In this document: positions 15,201 to 21,727 of the stretch, piece after piece
Position numbering within the stretch: position 1 is the stretch's first letter
How the letters are laid out: each line of letters opens with the position of its first letter
Assembly: GCA_002887195.1 (NCBI GenBank)
Contig: PJAB01000715.1
Location: 1 to 21,727, forward strand
Direction of reading: 5' to 3'
Source: Chrysochromulina parva
Taxonomy: Eukaryota > Haptophyta > Prymnesiales > Chrysochromulinaceae
DNA: 21,727 bases
The notes under the pieces: generated by a model
Seen by the model: only the letters and a program-made list of their open reading frames with translations
The model's database searches: none
Told to the model about the DNA's origin: nothing
Translations under genes and position numbers: made by a program

Positions 15201-17733
15201 GCAGGAAGAGGCGCGTCACCCCGAGCTTGTAGTCGCCGGGCGGCGTGTCGCACACCTCGAGGATCATCTCCACAAAGAGCTTGGGAGAGAGCAGCACCGC
15301 TCCTGGGATGTTGGCCAGCCGCGGCAGGTAGCGCCTGCGCAGCTGCTCGTACTTGATGCGCACGGGGTAGCCGAGCCCCATGAGCTGCACGGTCTCGAGC
15401 GTCCCCAGGCTCGTCAGCTGCTCGGCCACCATCTCGTACGAGAGCAGCTCGGGCTGCTCCATGCCGTTGGGCTTGACGCAGTGCACAAAGTGGGACGAGC
15501 TGGCGAGCAGCGACGCCATGAGCCGCCCCATGTCGCGAAGGAAGCGCTTGCCTGTGGACGAGGCCATGCGCCCGGCCTCGCCCCGCTCGACCCCCGCCGT
15601 TGACGTCGCGCGACGCAGGCCCGTCGACGCCGCCACTGCTGCTGCGGCTGTGCCGAAGCTCAAGCCGCCGCCGCCGCCGCCGTTGGCGCCGTGGCCGTTG
15701 GCGTCGCGCGACTGGCCAGAGCCCCCGATGGGCTCGTCGGCGGAAGGCGCGGGCGCGGCGGCGTCGCCCTCGTCGTCGAAGATGGGACGCAGGAGGGCGA
15801 GGCCCTCCGCGTCGAGCACCTGGCGCGTCTGCGACTCCATCGTCTCCGTGTTCTTCGACGAGAACTCCTCCACATGGTAGCACACGTCGCCCGCAAAGTG
15901 ACGAACCGTGAAGGTGCGGTCCTCATTCGTACCGTTCATCGAGAGGACGAGGAATTCGCACTCGGCATGCCACGCGTGCACCTGCAGGCAGAACGAGGCG
16001 GCCGAAGCGTGCACGCGGCAGCACGTGTCGAGCACGTGGAAGATGCCCCGCGGCGCGTCCTCGAGCATCGCGAGGCAGCGCTGATTGTCGCAGTACTCAA
16101 TGGGTGGCAACGTGAGACGCTCGCGTGCGACCACGGCCTCCTCAGCCTTGAACATCGTCTTCAAGAATAGCTGGTGGAGCTTCTCGTTCGCAAAGTTGAT
16201 GCACAGCTGCTCGAAGGAGTTGGAGGCGAAGTTCTCGAAGCCGAAGATGTCGAGGACGTCGAGCACCACCACGCCCGCGCTGTCGCGCGACGGAGCCGTC
16301 GGCTCGGCGCCACCGGCGCGCAGCACCGAGTTGACCCGGCGCAGGATCCATCCGAAGCCGAGCGTGTAGAGCGACTTGAGGATGCCGCGAAGCAAGTTGT
16401 CCGCTTGCTCAGCACGCAGGTCGATGCGCATCATCTCGCCGCCGACTTTGAGTGAGCGGTGCAGCAGCAGATCAGCAAGCTGGGGGCACCGAAGCGCCCG
16501 GGAGGCGGCCGCGAGGGCCGCCGCGCCCAGCCCGGGCGCGGGACGTGCGATGCCGGTGGCGTCGTCCTCGAACTCGCCGTTCCCCAGGTGGAGGAGGGCG
16601 GCGAGCAGGCTGAACAGGGAGCGGATCTCGTCGCGCGAGCACCCGAGGTCGCACAGCGCCGCGCACGTCTTGCGAAAGGCTGCCGCGTCGTCGAGGCCGC
16701 GCGCCTTGGCGGCGGCGATGTGGTGGGCGTCCGCGGCGCCACCGAACTGGCCGAGGAGGCGGTAGTCGCGCGGCGAGCCCGTGAGCCCGAGCGAATCGAA
16801 GCCAACGAGCGCATGCGGTGAGAGCTCGTCCTGCTCGCTGGCCACCAGTCGTAGGAAGCCGAGGAGGCCGCCACCGCCGCCGCCGGCGGCCTTGGGGCCC
16901 GCGGCTTGAGCTTCGGCCACCCCGGCGACCAGCTGGTAGAAGGCGTGGAAGTTGCGCTCACCCGAGGCGAAGTGGTCCGCCATGCCGCTCGTCACTCGCG
17001 ACTTTTCGAGCAGGTAGGTCTCCACCTGGCCGCCAAGCAGGTAGCCACGCTCCGCATCGAGCGTCAGCCGCACGCACTTGCCAAAGCGCGACGAGTTGGA
17101 GTTGCGCGAGGTGCACGCGTTCCCAAAGGCCTCCATCAGCGGGTTGGCCTGCAGGATCGAGGTCGTGAGGCGCGCGCCGCTCGCGCTCGTGCCGTCGCTC
17201 GAGTCTGGCGAGGATGAGGACGAGGACGCGCCGGTCGCGCCCACGCTCGTCGCAAATCGCATGCGCCATACGAGGTAGGAGAGCGCATGCTTGGTCGACT
17301 CGGTCTTGCCCGCGCCCGACTCGCCCGAGATGATCAGGCACTGGTTGCCGCCGCCGTTGACCGCCTTTCGGTACGCGCCCTCGATGAGCGCGTAGATGTG
17401 CGGCGGCGCCTCGAGCATCGAGACATGCTGGAAGGCTTCCATGGCGGCCTCGCCGTAGAGGGCTGGGATGACCTTGTAAGGGTTGACCGCAAGCAGCACT
17501 GAACCCACGAAGGTGTAGATCTCGTCGCGTGAGAAGCGCACCATGGTGTTCTGCATCACGGACTCCTCAGTGAGTGTGAGCAGCTGCGTGACGTCGCTCA
17601 CGCCCGCGGCGGCATCGCGGCTGCTGGCAACGTCCGTGGCCGGCTTGCCTTTGTCGCGCCGGCCGCGCAAGTGCGGCGACCGCGAGCCGGGCGGCGACGG
17701 CGGCGAGCCGTCCTGAGGTTGGGTCGACGACAT
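12286..17733 (-). CDS. Unconventional myosin: motor - IQ neck - two WW domains - putative Tubby domain
   Basis: This is a single uninterrupted frame of 1815 residues. The motor has P-loop GESGAGKT (137-144), switch I NSNSSRFGK (211-219), switch II DIFGFE (495-500) with EQLCINFANEKL, and an actin-binding segment with HFVHCVKPN near 748. No SH3-like fold precedes it. A neck with about three to four IQ-type motifs spans ~890-985 (AGTIQHAVRSH, AIRLQKHLRGW, ASTIQAAYRL) and should bind calmodulin-like light chains. Two adjacent WW domains follow at 1172-1203 (VGWRRFSSLDGRPYFFN, QWEPP) and 1204-1237 (CYYFYDPLTRRTSWIEP). A Gln-rich tract lies near 1445-1482. An IKDLxTGRTI motif occurs twice, near 1385 and 1537. 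From ~1594 to the end the pattern matches a Tubby domain: SRKRK at 1621-1625, GRLQL, the IIPRVSPDG strand, VLRGRLS, VVLQAKRM and the closing PLSAFQTFCVLLAL helix. Motor and WW are certain; Tubby is a pattern-based call. Confidence 0.9.
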   Translation of the reverse strand: MSSTQPQDGSPPSPPGSRSPHLRGRRDKGKPATDVASSRDAAAGVSDVTQLLTLTEESVMQNTMVRFSRDEIYTFVGSVLLAVNPYKVIPALYGEAAMEAFQHVSMLEAPPHIYALIEGAYRKAVNGGGNQCLIISGESGAGKTESTKHALSYLVWRMRFATSVGATGASSSSSSPDSSDGTSASGARLTTSILQANPLMEAFGNACTSRNSNSSRFGKCVRLTLDAERGYLLGGQVETYLLEKSRVTSGMADHFASGERNFHAFYQLVAGVAEAQAAGPKAAGGGGGGLLGFLRLVASEQDELSPHALVGFDSLGLTGSPRDYRLLGQFGGAADAHHIAAAKARGLDDAAAFRKTCAALCDLGCSRDEIRSLFSLLAALLHLGNGEFEDDATGIARPAPGLGAAALAAASRALRCPQLADLLLHRSLKVGGEMMRIDLRAEQADNLLRGILKSLYTLGFGWILRRVNSVLRAGGAEPTAPSRDSAGVVVLDVLDIFGFENFASNSFEQLCINFANEKLHQLFLKTMFKAEEAVVARERLTLPPIEYCDNQRCLAMLEDAPRGIFHVLDTCCRVHASAASFCLQVHAWHAECEFLVLSMNGTNEDRTFTVRHFAGDVCYHVEEFSSKNTETMESQTRQVLDAEGLALLRPIFDDEGDAAAPAPSADEPIGGSGQSRDANGHGANGGGGGGLSFGTAAAAVAASTGLRRATSTAGVERGEAGRMASSTGKRFLRDMGRLMASLLASSSHFVHCVKPNGMEQPELLSYEMVAEQLTSLGTLETVQLMGLGYPVRIKYEQLRRRYLPRLANIPGAVLLSPKLFVEMILEVCDTPPGDYKLGVTRLFLRHRAAQVLESLEPLDVSVLEPLVRSKVDAFWQAASRIRDALLTYYHQKRFRAFWKCVRIAQKYLRMWLALRRFKRMVSSAGTIQHAVRSHRVRLACQARRARRGAAIRLQKHLRGWVAMRQYLRVLDAASTIQAAYRLKHPPPQADGAVSAAEGLGGSAAVLDLFSDMLSKLGWNQPQEGKRDESASLLLRQLANKPGGALPANEPQRQPLASFFDFMFRPPPRREEEEAAVRSAPPKEGAPSGHPHPGVDMFVGGLPVLAPPPPVKSPKNDSSRSGLHAADGRRDGRGCALTEALSEASLREGALRPRSPEDDDAGGSSASGLSASMPVGWRRFSSLDGRPYFFNPNTNGTQWEPPILRYEMTDEEGLPCYYFYDPLTRRTSWIEPENIPGWQLPERQQRQLRGAARVGASIAAGLGTQPAGHLAPTAAMTAGGAWPRGEADEADYEDVDLLSPGDAADEVHKMAPDSDHAGYPFSDPTYEETSDFFLSPQPTSSHGASPPVAIAPQPIRAAQLRLPRAAFAPAAEAFYSEDEDELKGVTIKDLGTGRTITIQDLEREYPPLKSSPHSVGALAADTGAGVALPKLSAREKMARVAQQHEIGEMARQHRQPQPQQRQQHGQQQQHGQQLQRQREQPQAARSPPNTARSTGSARASDQHRWIERAEQTELDGYPDDAEAEAYNNRKLPQHYKALAIKDLDTGRTIAFEHADMLWQPLLVRDLDANILLPLAPDEGRSAIAEEMLNPPPAQMKFMSCSLERTTLPPPLSLPEYRLFKVSRKRKVEMFSACRRQEDTGITHFDVRWMDGVLSFTGRLQLLPPSAGSHLQELAMYDDYINYYGFPRELGFIRTKQLLNLGETGALIELIIPRVSPDGAAAQFRVNAVPGQSMLTMYKQRRAREHMFVLRGRLSILDSRALVELRHRDEKGRLNVVLQAKRMRSSKGEAQPWRVGFAHPLSAFQTFCVLLALHTDH
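12290..12954 (-). other. Putative Tubby C-terminal domain region of the myosin
   Basis: These bases encode residues ~1594-1815. Compared with the Tubby beta-barrel, the order of elements agrees: a basic RKRK motif after the first strands (in Tubby this neighbourhood contacts the PI(4,5)P2 headgroup), an FTGRLQL strand like FVGKLR, a YYGFPRELGFI stretch where Tubby has its conserved Gly-Phe-Arg-Gly-Pro turn, LIIPRVSPDG like VVIPGM, FVLRGRLSI like LNFHGRV, and a final hydrophobic helix PLSAFQTFCVLLAL like PLCALQAFAIAL. The alignment is by eye and distant. If right, the tail would anchor the motor to phosphoinositide membranes. Confidence 0.6.
13290..13400 (-). repeat. Gln-rich CAG/CAT-type low-complexity tract in the myosin tail
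   Basis: The coding strand has runs of CAG and CAC/CAT codons, giving QPQPQQRQQHGQQQQHGQQ-type sequence at about residues 1445-1482. It is an in-frame microsatellite-like tract, probably disordered and length-variable. Confidence 0.85.
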
Positions 17734-18248
17734 TGCGTTTCAACTCTTACGCGTCGTAATCCTCCTTCCGCTTGCAAACCAAGTGTGGTCTTAGGTCAGC
17801 AACTTGAGACACGGAGACTCTAGACCTGGAACGGCGGCGCACACCGCGCCAGTGTGGACACGACATCTCGAGGCTCGTGGGAGATCGGGTCATGAGCCAG
17901 AGCATACAGAAACACAACGGTGCAAGCCAAGCGAGACAGCGCTGGCACCACGCTCAGCGGCGCCAGCCCTCTCAGTTCGACTTCGAGTTCAGTCTTCCAA
18001 CGCTGGTGCAGAGTCGTCGCACGATGCGTGCTGCATGCGCTGCACCCGGACCCGGAGGGCCGTCCAAGGGGCCTGCCCACGCGTGGCCTGCCCGCGCGTG
18101 GCCTGCCCGCGCGTGGCCAGCCCAAGCACGGCCTGCCCACGCGTGGCATGCCGTGCCGTGCCCAAGAGCGGCGCCCGGGACTGCTTGGCATGGGCGATCG
18201 TGTGCGGCGCTGGTCGAGCCCCCCCGCCCGCGCAAGAGCGATCGAGGC
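17734..18248. other. Intergenic spacer between OGDH 3' end and myosin start
   Basis: These 515 bases lie between two minus-strand genes and should hold the myosin promoter/5' UTR and the OGDH 3' UTR. The myosin-proximal part (17734-17810) is AT-richer. The OGDH-proximal half carries a 15-bp tandem array. The plus-strand open frames crossing it continue into antisense OGDH sequence and are not credible genes. Confidence 0.5.
18072..18146. repeat. 15-bp tandem repeat, five copies, upstream of myosin
   Basis: Units CCTGCCCACGCGTGG start at 18072, 18087, 18102, 18117 and 18132. Copies two and three are identical, copies one and five are identical, and copy four is diverged. Each unit contains a CACGCGTG or CGCGCGTG core, palindromic in the CACGCGTG form. 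The array lies 3' of OGDH and 5' of the myosin. Confidence 0.9.
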
Positions 18249-21200
18249 TCAGTTCAGGGCAGTGGCGAGGAAGGCTTCGATCTCCTTGGTGTGCCACGCG
18301 CCGTAGCCCGTGGCCGTCGAGGCGGCGGGCGCGCGGCCCGCATATTTGGGCGTCACCGAGCGCACGTCGCGCGCGGCGGTGACGATGCGCGGCCGCGCGT
18401 ACTGCCACGCGCCCGCGTTCTTAGGCTCCTCCTGGCACCAGACGACCTCGGCGCCCGGGTACTTGCGCACCTCCTCCTGCACCATGTCGAAGGGGAAGGG
18501 CGAGATCTGTTCGATGCGCGTGATGGCCACGTCGTTGATCCCCTTGTCGGTGCGAGCCTGGAGCAGGTCAAAGTACACCTTGCCCGTGCAAAGCACCACC
18601 TTGCGCACCTTGTCAGGAGCCACGAGGCCCTCGCCCGTGTCGGGCAGCACGCGGTTGAAGCGAGTGCCCGACAAAAAGTCGCTCACGTCGCTCTTGACCA
18701 GCCGGTGGCGCAGCAGCGACTTGGGCGACATGACGATGAGCGGCTTGCGGAACTCGCGCCACACCTGCCGGCGCAGCAGGTGGAAGTAGTTGGCGGGTGT
18801 CGTCACGTTGCACACCTGCCAGTTGGCGTGCTGGATGCGGGTCTGCTTGCCGTTGACGTAGGTGGACAAGTCGGGGAAGACATCCTCGTCATCGTCGCAC
18901 CCCTGCAGGAAGCGCTCGAGGCGCGCCGACGAGTGCTCGGGCCCCTGCCCTTCGTACCCGTGCGGGAGCATCATCACGAGGCCCGACTGGCGCAGCCACT
19001 TCTGCTCGCCACTCGAGATGAACTGGTCGATCATGCACTGGGCCGTGTTGGCAAAGTCGCCGAACTGGGCTTCCCACATGATGAGGGCGTTCGGGTTCTC
19101 GAGCGAGTAGCCGAGCTCAAAGCCGAGCACCGCGAACTCGGACAGGGACGAGTTGCACGCCTGGAACTGCGCCTGCGTCGGCTTGATGTGCGCGAGCGGC
19201 GTGTACTTGTTCGGAAAGTTCTTCTGGTCGTGGATGACGCAGTGCCGGTGCGAAAAGGTGCCGCGCTCGACGTCCTGACCCGAGATGCGCACGTGGTTGC
19301 CCTCGACGAGCAGCGTGCCCCACGCGAGCTGCTCGGCGAGCGCCCAGTCGATGCCCTCGCCCGTCTTGATCATCTGGGAGCGCGCCTGGTAGATCTTGCC
19401 CACCATCTTGTGCGGGTTGAAGTCGGCGGGCAACGCGGTGATCGCCTCGCCCACCTCCTTGAGCTTGGCGAGCTCAACGCCCGTGTCGAGGTACTTGGCC
19501 TCCAGATTGGGCGCGAGCATGCCTTTCCAGTTGGACGAGAGCCAATCGGACTTCTTGGGCTTGTAGTCGCGGCTGGCCTCGAGCTTCTGGCTCATCTCGG
19601 CGTACACGCGGTCCGAGAGCGCCTTGACCTCCTCCGTCGTGATGACGCCCTCGCTCACGAGCTGCTCCGAGTACTTTTGGAAGGTGGGCTTCATCTGGCC
19701 GATGGCCGTGTACATCTGCGGCTGCGTGAACATGGGCTGGTCGAGCTCGTTGTGCCCGTGCTTCCGGTAGCACACGATGTCGATGACCACGTCCCGCTTG
19801 AAGCGCTGCCGCCAGAGGGCCGCGAGCTTGCACACGCGCGCGACCGACTCGACGTCGTCGCCGTTGACGTGGAAGATGGGCGCCTGGATGGCCTTGGCAA
19901 CGTCCGTGCAGTACGGCGACGAGCGCGACGAGCGCGGGTCCGTCGTGAAGCCGATCTGGTTGTTGACCACGATGTGCACCGTGCCGCCAGTCGTGTAGTT
20001 GTGCAGGTCCGACAGCCCCATCGTCTCGAACACGACGCCCTGGCCCGAAAAGGCGGCGTCGCCGTGGAGGAGGAGCGACATGGAGCCGGTGCGGTCCACG
20101 TCGCCCAGGTAGTGCTGCTTCGCGCGCGTCTTGCCCTCGACGACCGGGTTGACGGCCTCGAGGTGCGACGGGTTGGCGACGAGCGAGAGGTGCACGTGCT
20201 TGCCGGAGTGCGTCGGGCGCGAGTAGGACATGCCCAGGTGGTACTTGACGTCGCCCGAGCCCGAAAAGTCCTGCTCGTTCGCGTCCGGCGTCGCCACGCC
20301 CTGGAACTCGTTGAAGATCTGCTCCATCGGCTTGCGTACCACGTTGGCGAGCACGTTGAGCCGGCCGCGGTGCGGCATGCCCATCACGATGTTCTCGACG
20401 CCGTGCTCGGTCGCGGTGTCGATGAGCTCCTTCATGCCCACGATGAGCACCTCGCAGCCCTCGAGGCCGAAGCGCTTCGCAGTCGAGTACTTATTCGCGA
20501 GGAACGACTCGAAGTGGTCCGACCAGCACAGCCGATCGAGCATGCGCAGCTTTTGCTCCTTGGAGAAGATGTGCTTGTTGGGCGTCTCGATCTGCTCGCG
20601 GATCCAGTTGACCTGCTCGTGATCCCAGATGTGCATGTACTCGACGCCGATTTTGCCCGTGTAGATGTCCTGCAGCCGGTTGAGCAGGTCGCGCAGCACG
20701 ATCGGCTTGCCAGACGCCATGCCGAGGAAGCCCGATGAGGCGACCGAGCCGAGGTAGACGGGCTTGTTCATGTCCGCCTCGGTGAAGCCGTAGTTGGAGA
20801 GCTCGAGGTCGGGCGGCGTGGTGCCGTCGAGGTCGGCCTCGTACATCCCGAGTGGGTCCAGGTCGCACACGTTGTGCCCGCGCATCTGGTACGCGTGGAT
20901 GAGCTGCGTCACCTTGAGCATGAACGTCGAGTCCTCGCTCGCGCCGCTGGTGGCGAGGCCGCCGGCGGGCACGACGGCGGTCGAGAGCGTGGCGCCCGCA
21001 TTGATCGACGGCGGCGGCACGAACGACTGGCCGGGCAGCGCGCCCGCGTCCATCTTGGAGAAGACTGACTGCCACGAGACGTGCACCGACTTGGGGTCCT
21101 CCTTCCACGCGTGGTACATGTCGTCAATGTACGGCGCCGAGTTGCCGTTGAGGAAGGACTCGAAGGGGTGCGGCGAACCGGTGGCCTTGGTCGAGAGCGC

Positions 21201-21272
21201 GCGCAGCGCCAGCGGCGCGCGTGCCGACACTGCTGTGCGGGCGGCCGAAGCCGCACGCGACAAGGCCCGCAT
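18249..21272 (-). CDS. OGDH: 2-oxoglutarate dehydrogenase E1 component, mitochondrial
   Basis: The protein is 1007 residues, the normal full length. It is the thiamine-diphosphate-dependent E1 subunit that decarboxylates 2-oxoglutarate and passes the succinyl group to E2 lipoate in the TCA-cycle complex. Residues 1-~28 are rich in Ala, Arg and Ser with no acidic residue (MRALSRAASAARTAVSARAP), a classic mitochondrial presequence that supports this ATG. Family landmarks: FLNGNSAPYIDDMY (40-53, the E1 N-terminal motif involved in complex assembly), KRFGLEGCE (266-274), MGMPHRGRLNVL (298-309), ANPSHLEAVNPVVEG (366-380), the ThDP/Mg site HGDAAFSGQG (403-412) through NNQIGFTT (437-444), and the C-terminal SPFPFD and WCQEEPKNAGAW motifs. 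It is a single exon with no breaks. Identification is essentially certain. E2 and E3 are not in the window. Confidence 0.98.
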   Translation of the reverse strand: MRALSRAASAARTAVSARAPLALRALSTKATGSPHPFESFLNGNSAPYIDDMYHAWKEDPKSVHVSWQSVFSKMDAGALPGQSFVPPPSINAGATLSTAVVPAGGLATSGASEDSTFMLKVTQLIHAYQMRGHNVCDLDPLGMYEADLDGTTPPDLELSNYGFTEADMNKPVYLGSVASSGFLGMASGKPIVLRDLLNRLQDIYTGKIGVEYMHIWDHEQVNWIREQIETPNKHIFSKEQKLRMLDRLCWSDHFESFLANKYSTAKRFGLEGCEVLIVGMKELIDTATEHGVENIVMGMPHRGRLNVLANVVRKPMEQIFNEFQGVATPDANEQDFSGSGDVKYHLGMSYSRPTHSGKHVHLSLVANPSHLEAVNPVVEGKTRAKQHYLGDVDRTGSMSLLLHGDAAFSGQGVVFETMGLSDLHNYTTGGTVHIVVNNQIGFTTDPRSSRSSPYCTDVAKAIQAPIFHVNGDDVESVARVCKLAALWRQRFKRDVVIDIVCYRKHGHNELDQPMFTQPQMYTAIGQMKPTFQKYSEQLVSEGVITTEEVKALSDRVYAEMSQKLEASRDYKPKKSDWLSSNWKGMLAPNLEAKYLDTGVELAKLKEVGEAITALPADFNPHKMVGKIYQARSQMIKTGEGIDWALAEQLAWGTLLVEGNHVRISGQDVERGTFSHRHCVIHDQKNFPNKYTPLAHIKPTQAQFQACNSSLSEFAVLGFELGYSLENPNALIMWEAQFGDFANTAQCMIDQFISSGEQKWLRQSGLVMMLPHGYEGQGPEHSSARLERFLQGCDDDEDVFPDLSTYVNGKQTRIQHANWQVCNVTTPANYFHLLRRQVWREFRKPLIVMSPKSLLRHRLVKSDVSDFLSGTRFNRVLPDTGEGLVAPDKVRKVVLCTGKVYFDLLQARTDKGINDVAITRIEQISPFPFDMVQEEVRKYPGAEVVWCQEEPKNAGAWQYARPRIVTAARDVRSVTPKYAGRAPAASTATGYGAWHTKEIEAFLATALN

Positions 21273-21523
21273 AAGTTCTTGATTACCTCACACTCTCAGC
21301 CCGCAAAATCGTGTTTTCTGAAACTCAGACGAATTCATGGAAGGGCTTATCAACATGCTCGCGCGAGAGCATGCAGTGTGGGATTAAACAGCAGACTGGC
21401 ATTGGCAAACAGGATACCAAACATGGACAAAGACTTGAAACCAAAAGTTGATGTCCCTTGCTGTGGACACAACGCTCGTGGTCTCGGCGGGGGCGACGTC
21501 GACGCTCAATACGAGCATCTCTA
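21273..21523. promoter_or_regulatory. Putative bidirectional promoter between OGDH and the right-edge gene
   Basis: This 251-bp gap lies between divergent starts and is noticeably less GC-rich than the genes. A hairpin-capable inverted repeat, CATGCTC (21354-21360) and GAGCATG (21367-21373), surrounds GCGCGA. A regulatory role is inferred from orientation and composition only; no TATA box is evident. Confidence 0.35.
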
Positions 21524-21727
21524 ATGGACCCGAAGGAGGGCGACTACGTGCGCTTCAAGCATAAGAGAGTCGAAACTACCGGCACTGTCATCAAGCGCTC
21601 CGGTACACACATTCGTGTGCAGCCCAAGGACGGCGGAGCGACTCTTTGGAAGGAGTTGAGTGAGCTTCTGCCGCTTGCTTCTGCTGTCGACGAGGCATCC
21701 GAGGTGGCAGAACTGCAACGGCTGTTT
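21524..21727 (+). CDS. 5' end of an unknown protein, runs off the right edge
   Basis: An ATG at 21524 opens a frame that stays open to the window end (68 residues), beginning MDPKEGDYVRFKHKRVETTG. The first ~48 residues alternate hydrophobic and polar residues (YVRFK, GTVIKRSG, HIRVQPKDGG) as in a small SH3/Tudor/KOW-like beta-barrel. An acidic, Leu-rich helical stretch follows. Codon use is less extreme in GC than its neighbours. The family is not recognised, and the barrel idea is only from the pattern. It is head-to-head with OGDH. Confidence 0.5.
   Translation, partial: MDPKEGDYVRFKHKRVETTGTVIKRSGTHIRVQPKDGGATLWKELSELLPLASAVDEASEVAELQRLF

Noticed and set aside
14651..15883. 410-codon open frame on the minus strand
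   Set aside because: It is a second frame inside the myosin gene with no recognisable domain, while the myosin frame shows continuous conserved motor sequence.
17877..20738. 953-codon open frame on the plus strand
   Set aside because: It lies antisense to OGDH E1, whose minus-strand frame is certain. The translation is rich in Arg, Ala, Val, His and Leu with no family pattern. It is a codon-bias shadow of GC-rich sequence.

Overview
The window is nuclear DNA from a GC-rich single-celled eukaryote. The best fit is an alga with a complex red-lineage plastid, and a haptophyte is my favoured guess. The evidence is: two genes that read correctly only after removal of GT-AG introns; a mitochondrial 2-oxoglutarate dehydrogenase E1 with a presequence; a myosin; and an FtsZ that starts with a signal peptide followed by a plastid-type leader. 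The species is inferred; no marker gene is present. Genes are mostly long single exons with short spacers, and GC-rich codon use creates very long antisense shadow frames. No rRNA, tRNA, transposase or CRISPR array was seen.

Layout. Positions 1-197 (-) hold the 5' end of an unknown gene, head-to-head with a four-helix Orai-like membrane protein (322-1506, +). Next are an RhlG-like short-chain reductase (1991-2860, +) and a NIPA-type magnesium transporter with a long low-complexity tail (3068-5200, +). A convergent spacer rich in inverted repeats (5201-5744) separates them from a run of minus-strand genes: a two-exon cell-surface protein with a fibronectin-III-like domain (8714-5745), a two-exon plastid FtsZ (11740-9409), a 1815-residue myosin (17733-12286) and OGDH E1 (21272-18249). 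At the right edge a small unknown gene begins on the plus strand (21524 onward), head-to-head with OGDH.

These are housekeeping and cell-biology genes. They serve calcium and magnesium transport, plastid division, actin-based movement and the TCA cycle. I see no operon-like logic linking them.

The two most notable items are as follows. (1) The myosin carries, after its motor and IQ neck, two adjacent WW domains, a twice-used short motif, and a C-terminal region that looks like a Tubby phosphoinositide-binding domain. (2) The 97-nt FtsZ intron is bounded by two diverged copies of one exon segment (25 of 30 bases identical), each carrying CAGGT, and is filled by seven exact 10-bp repeats. This is what an intron born by local tandem duplication should look like. 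The other intron also contains a tandem repeat array.
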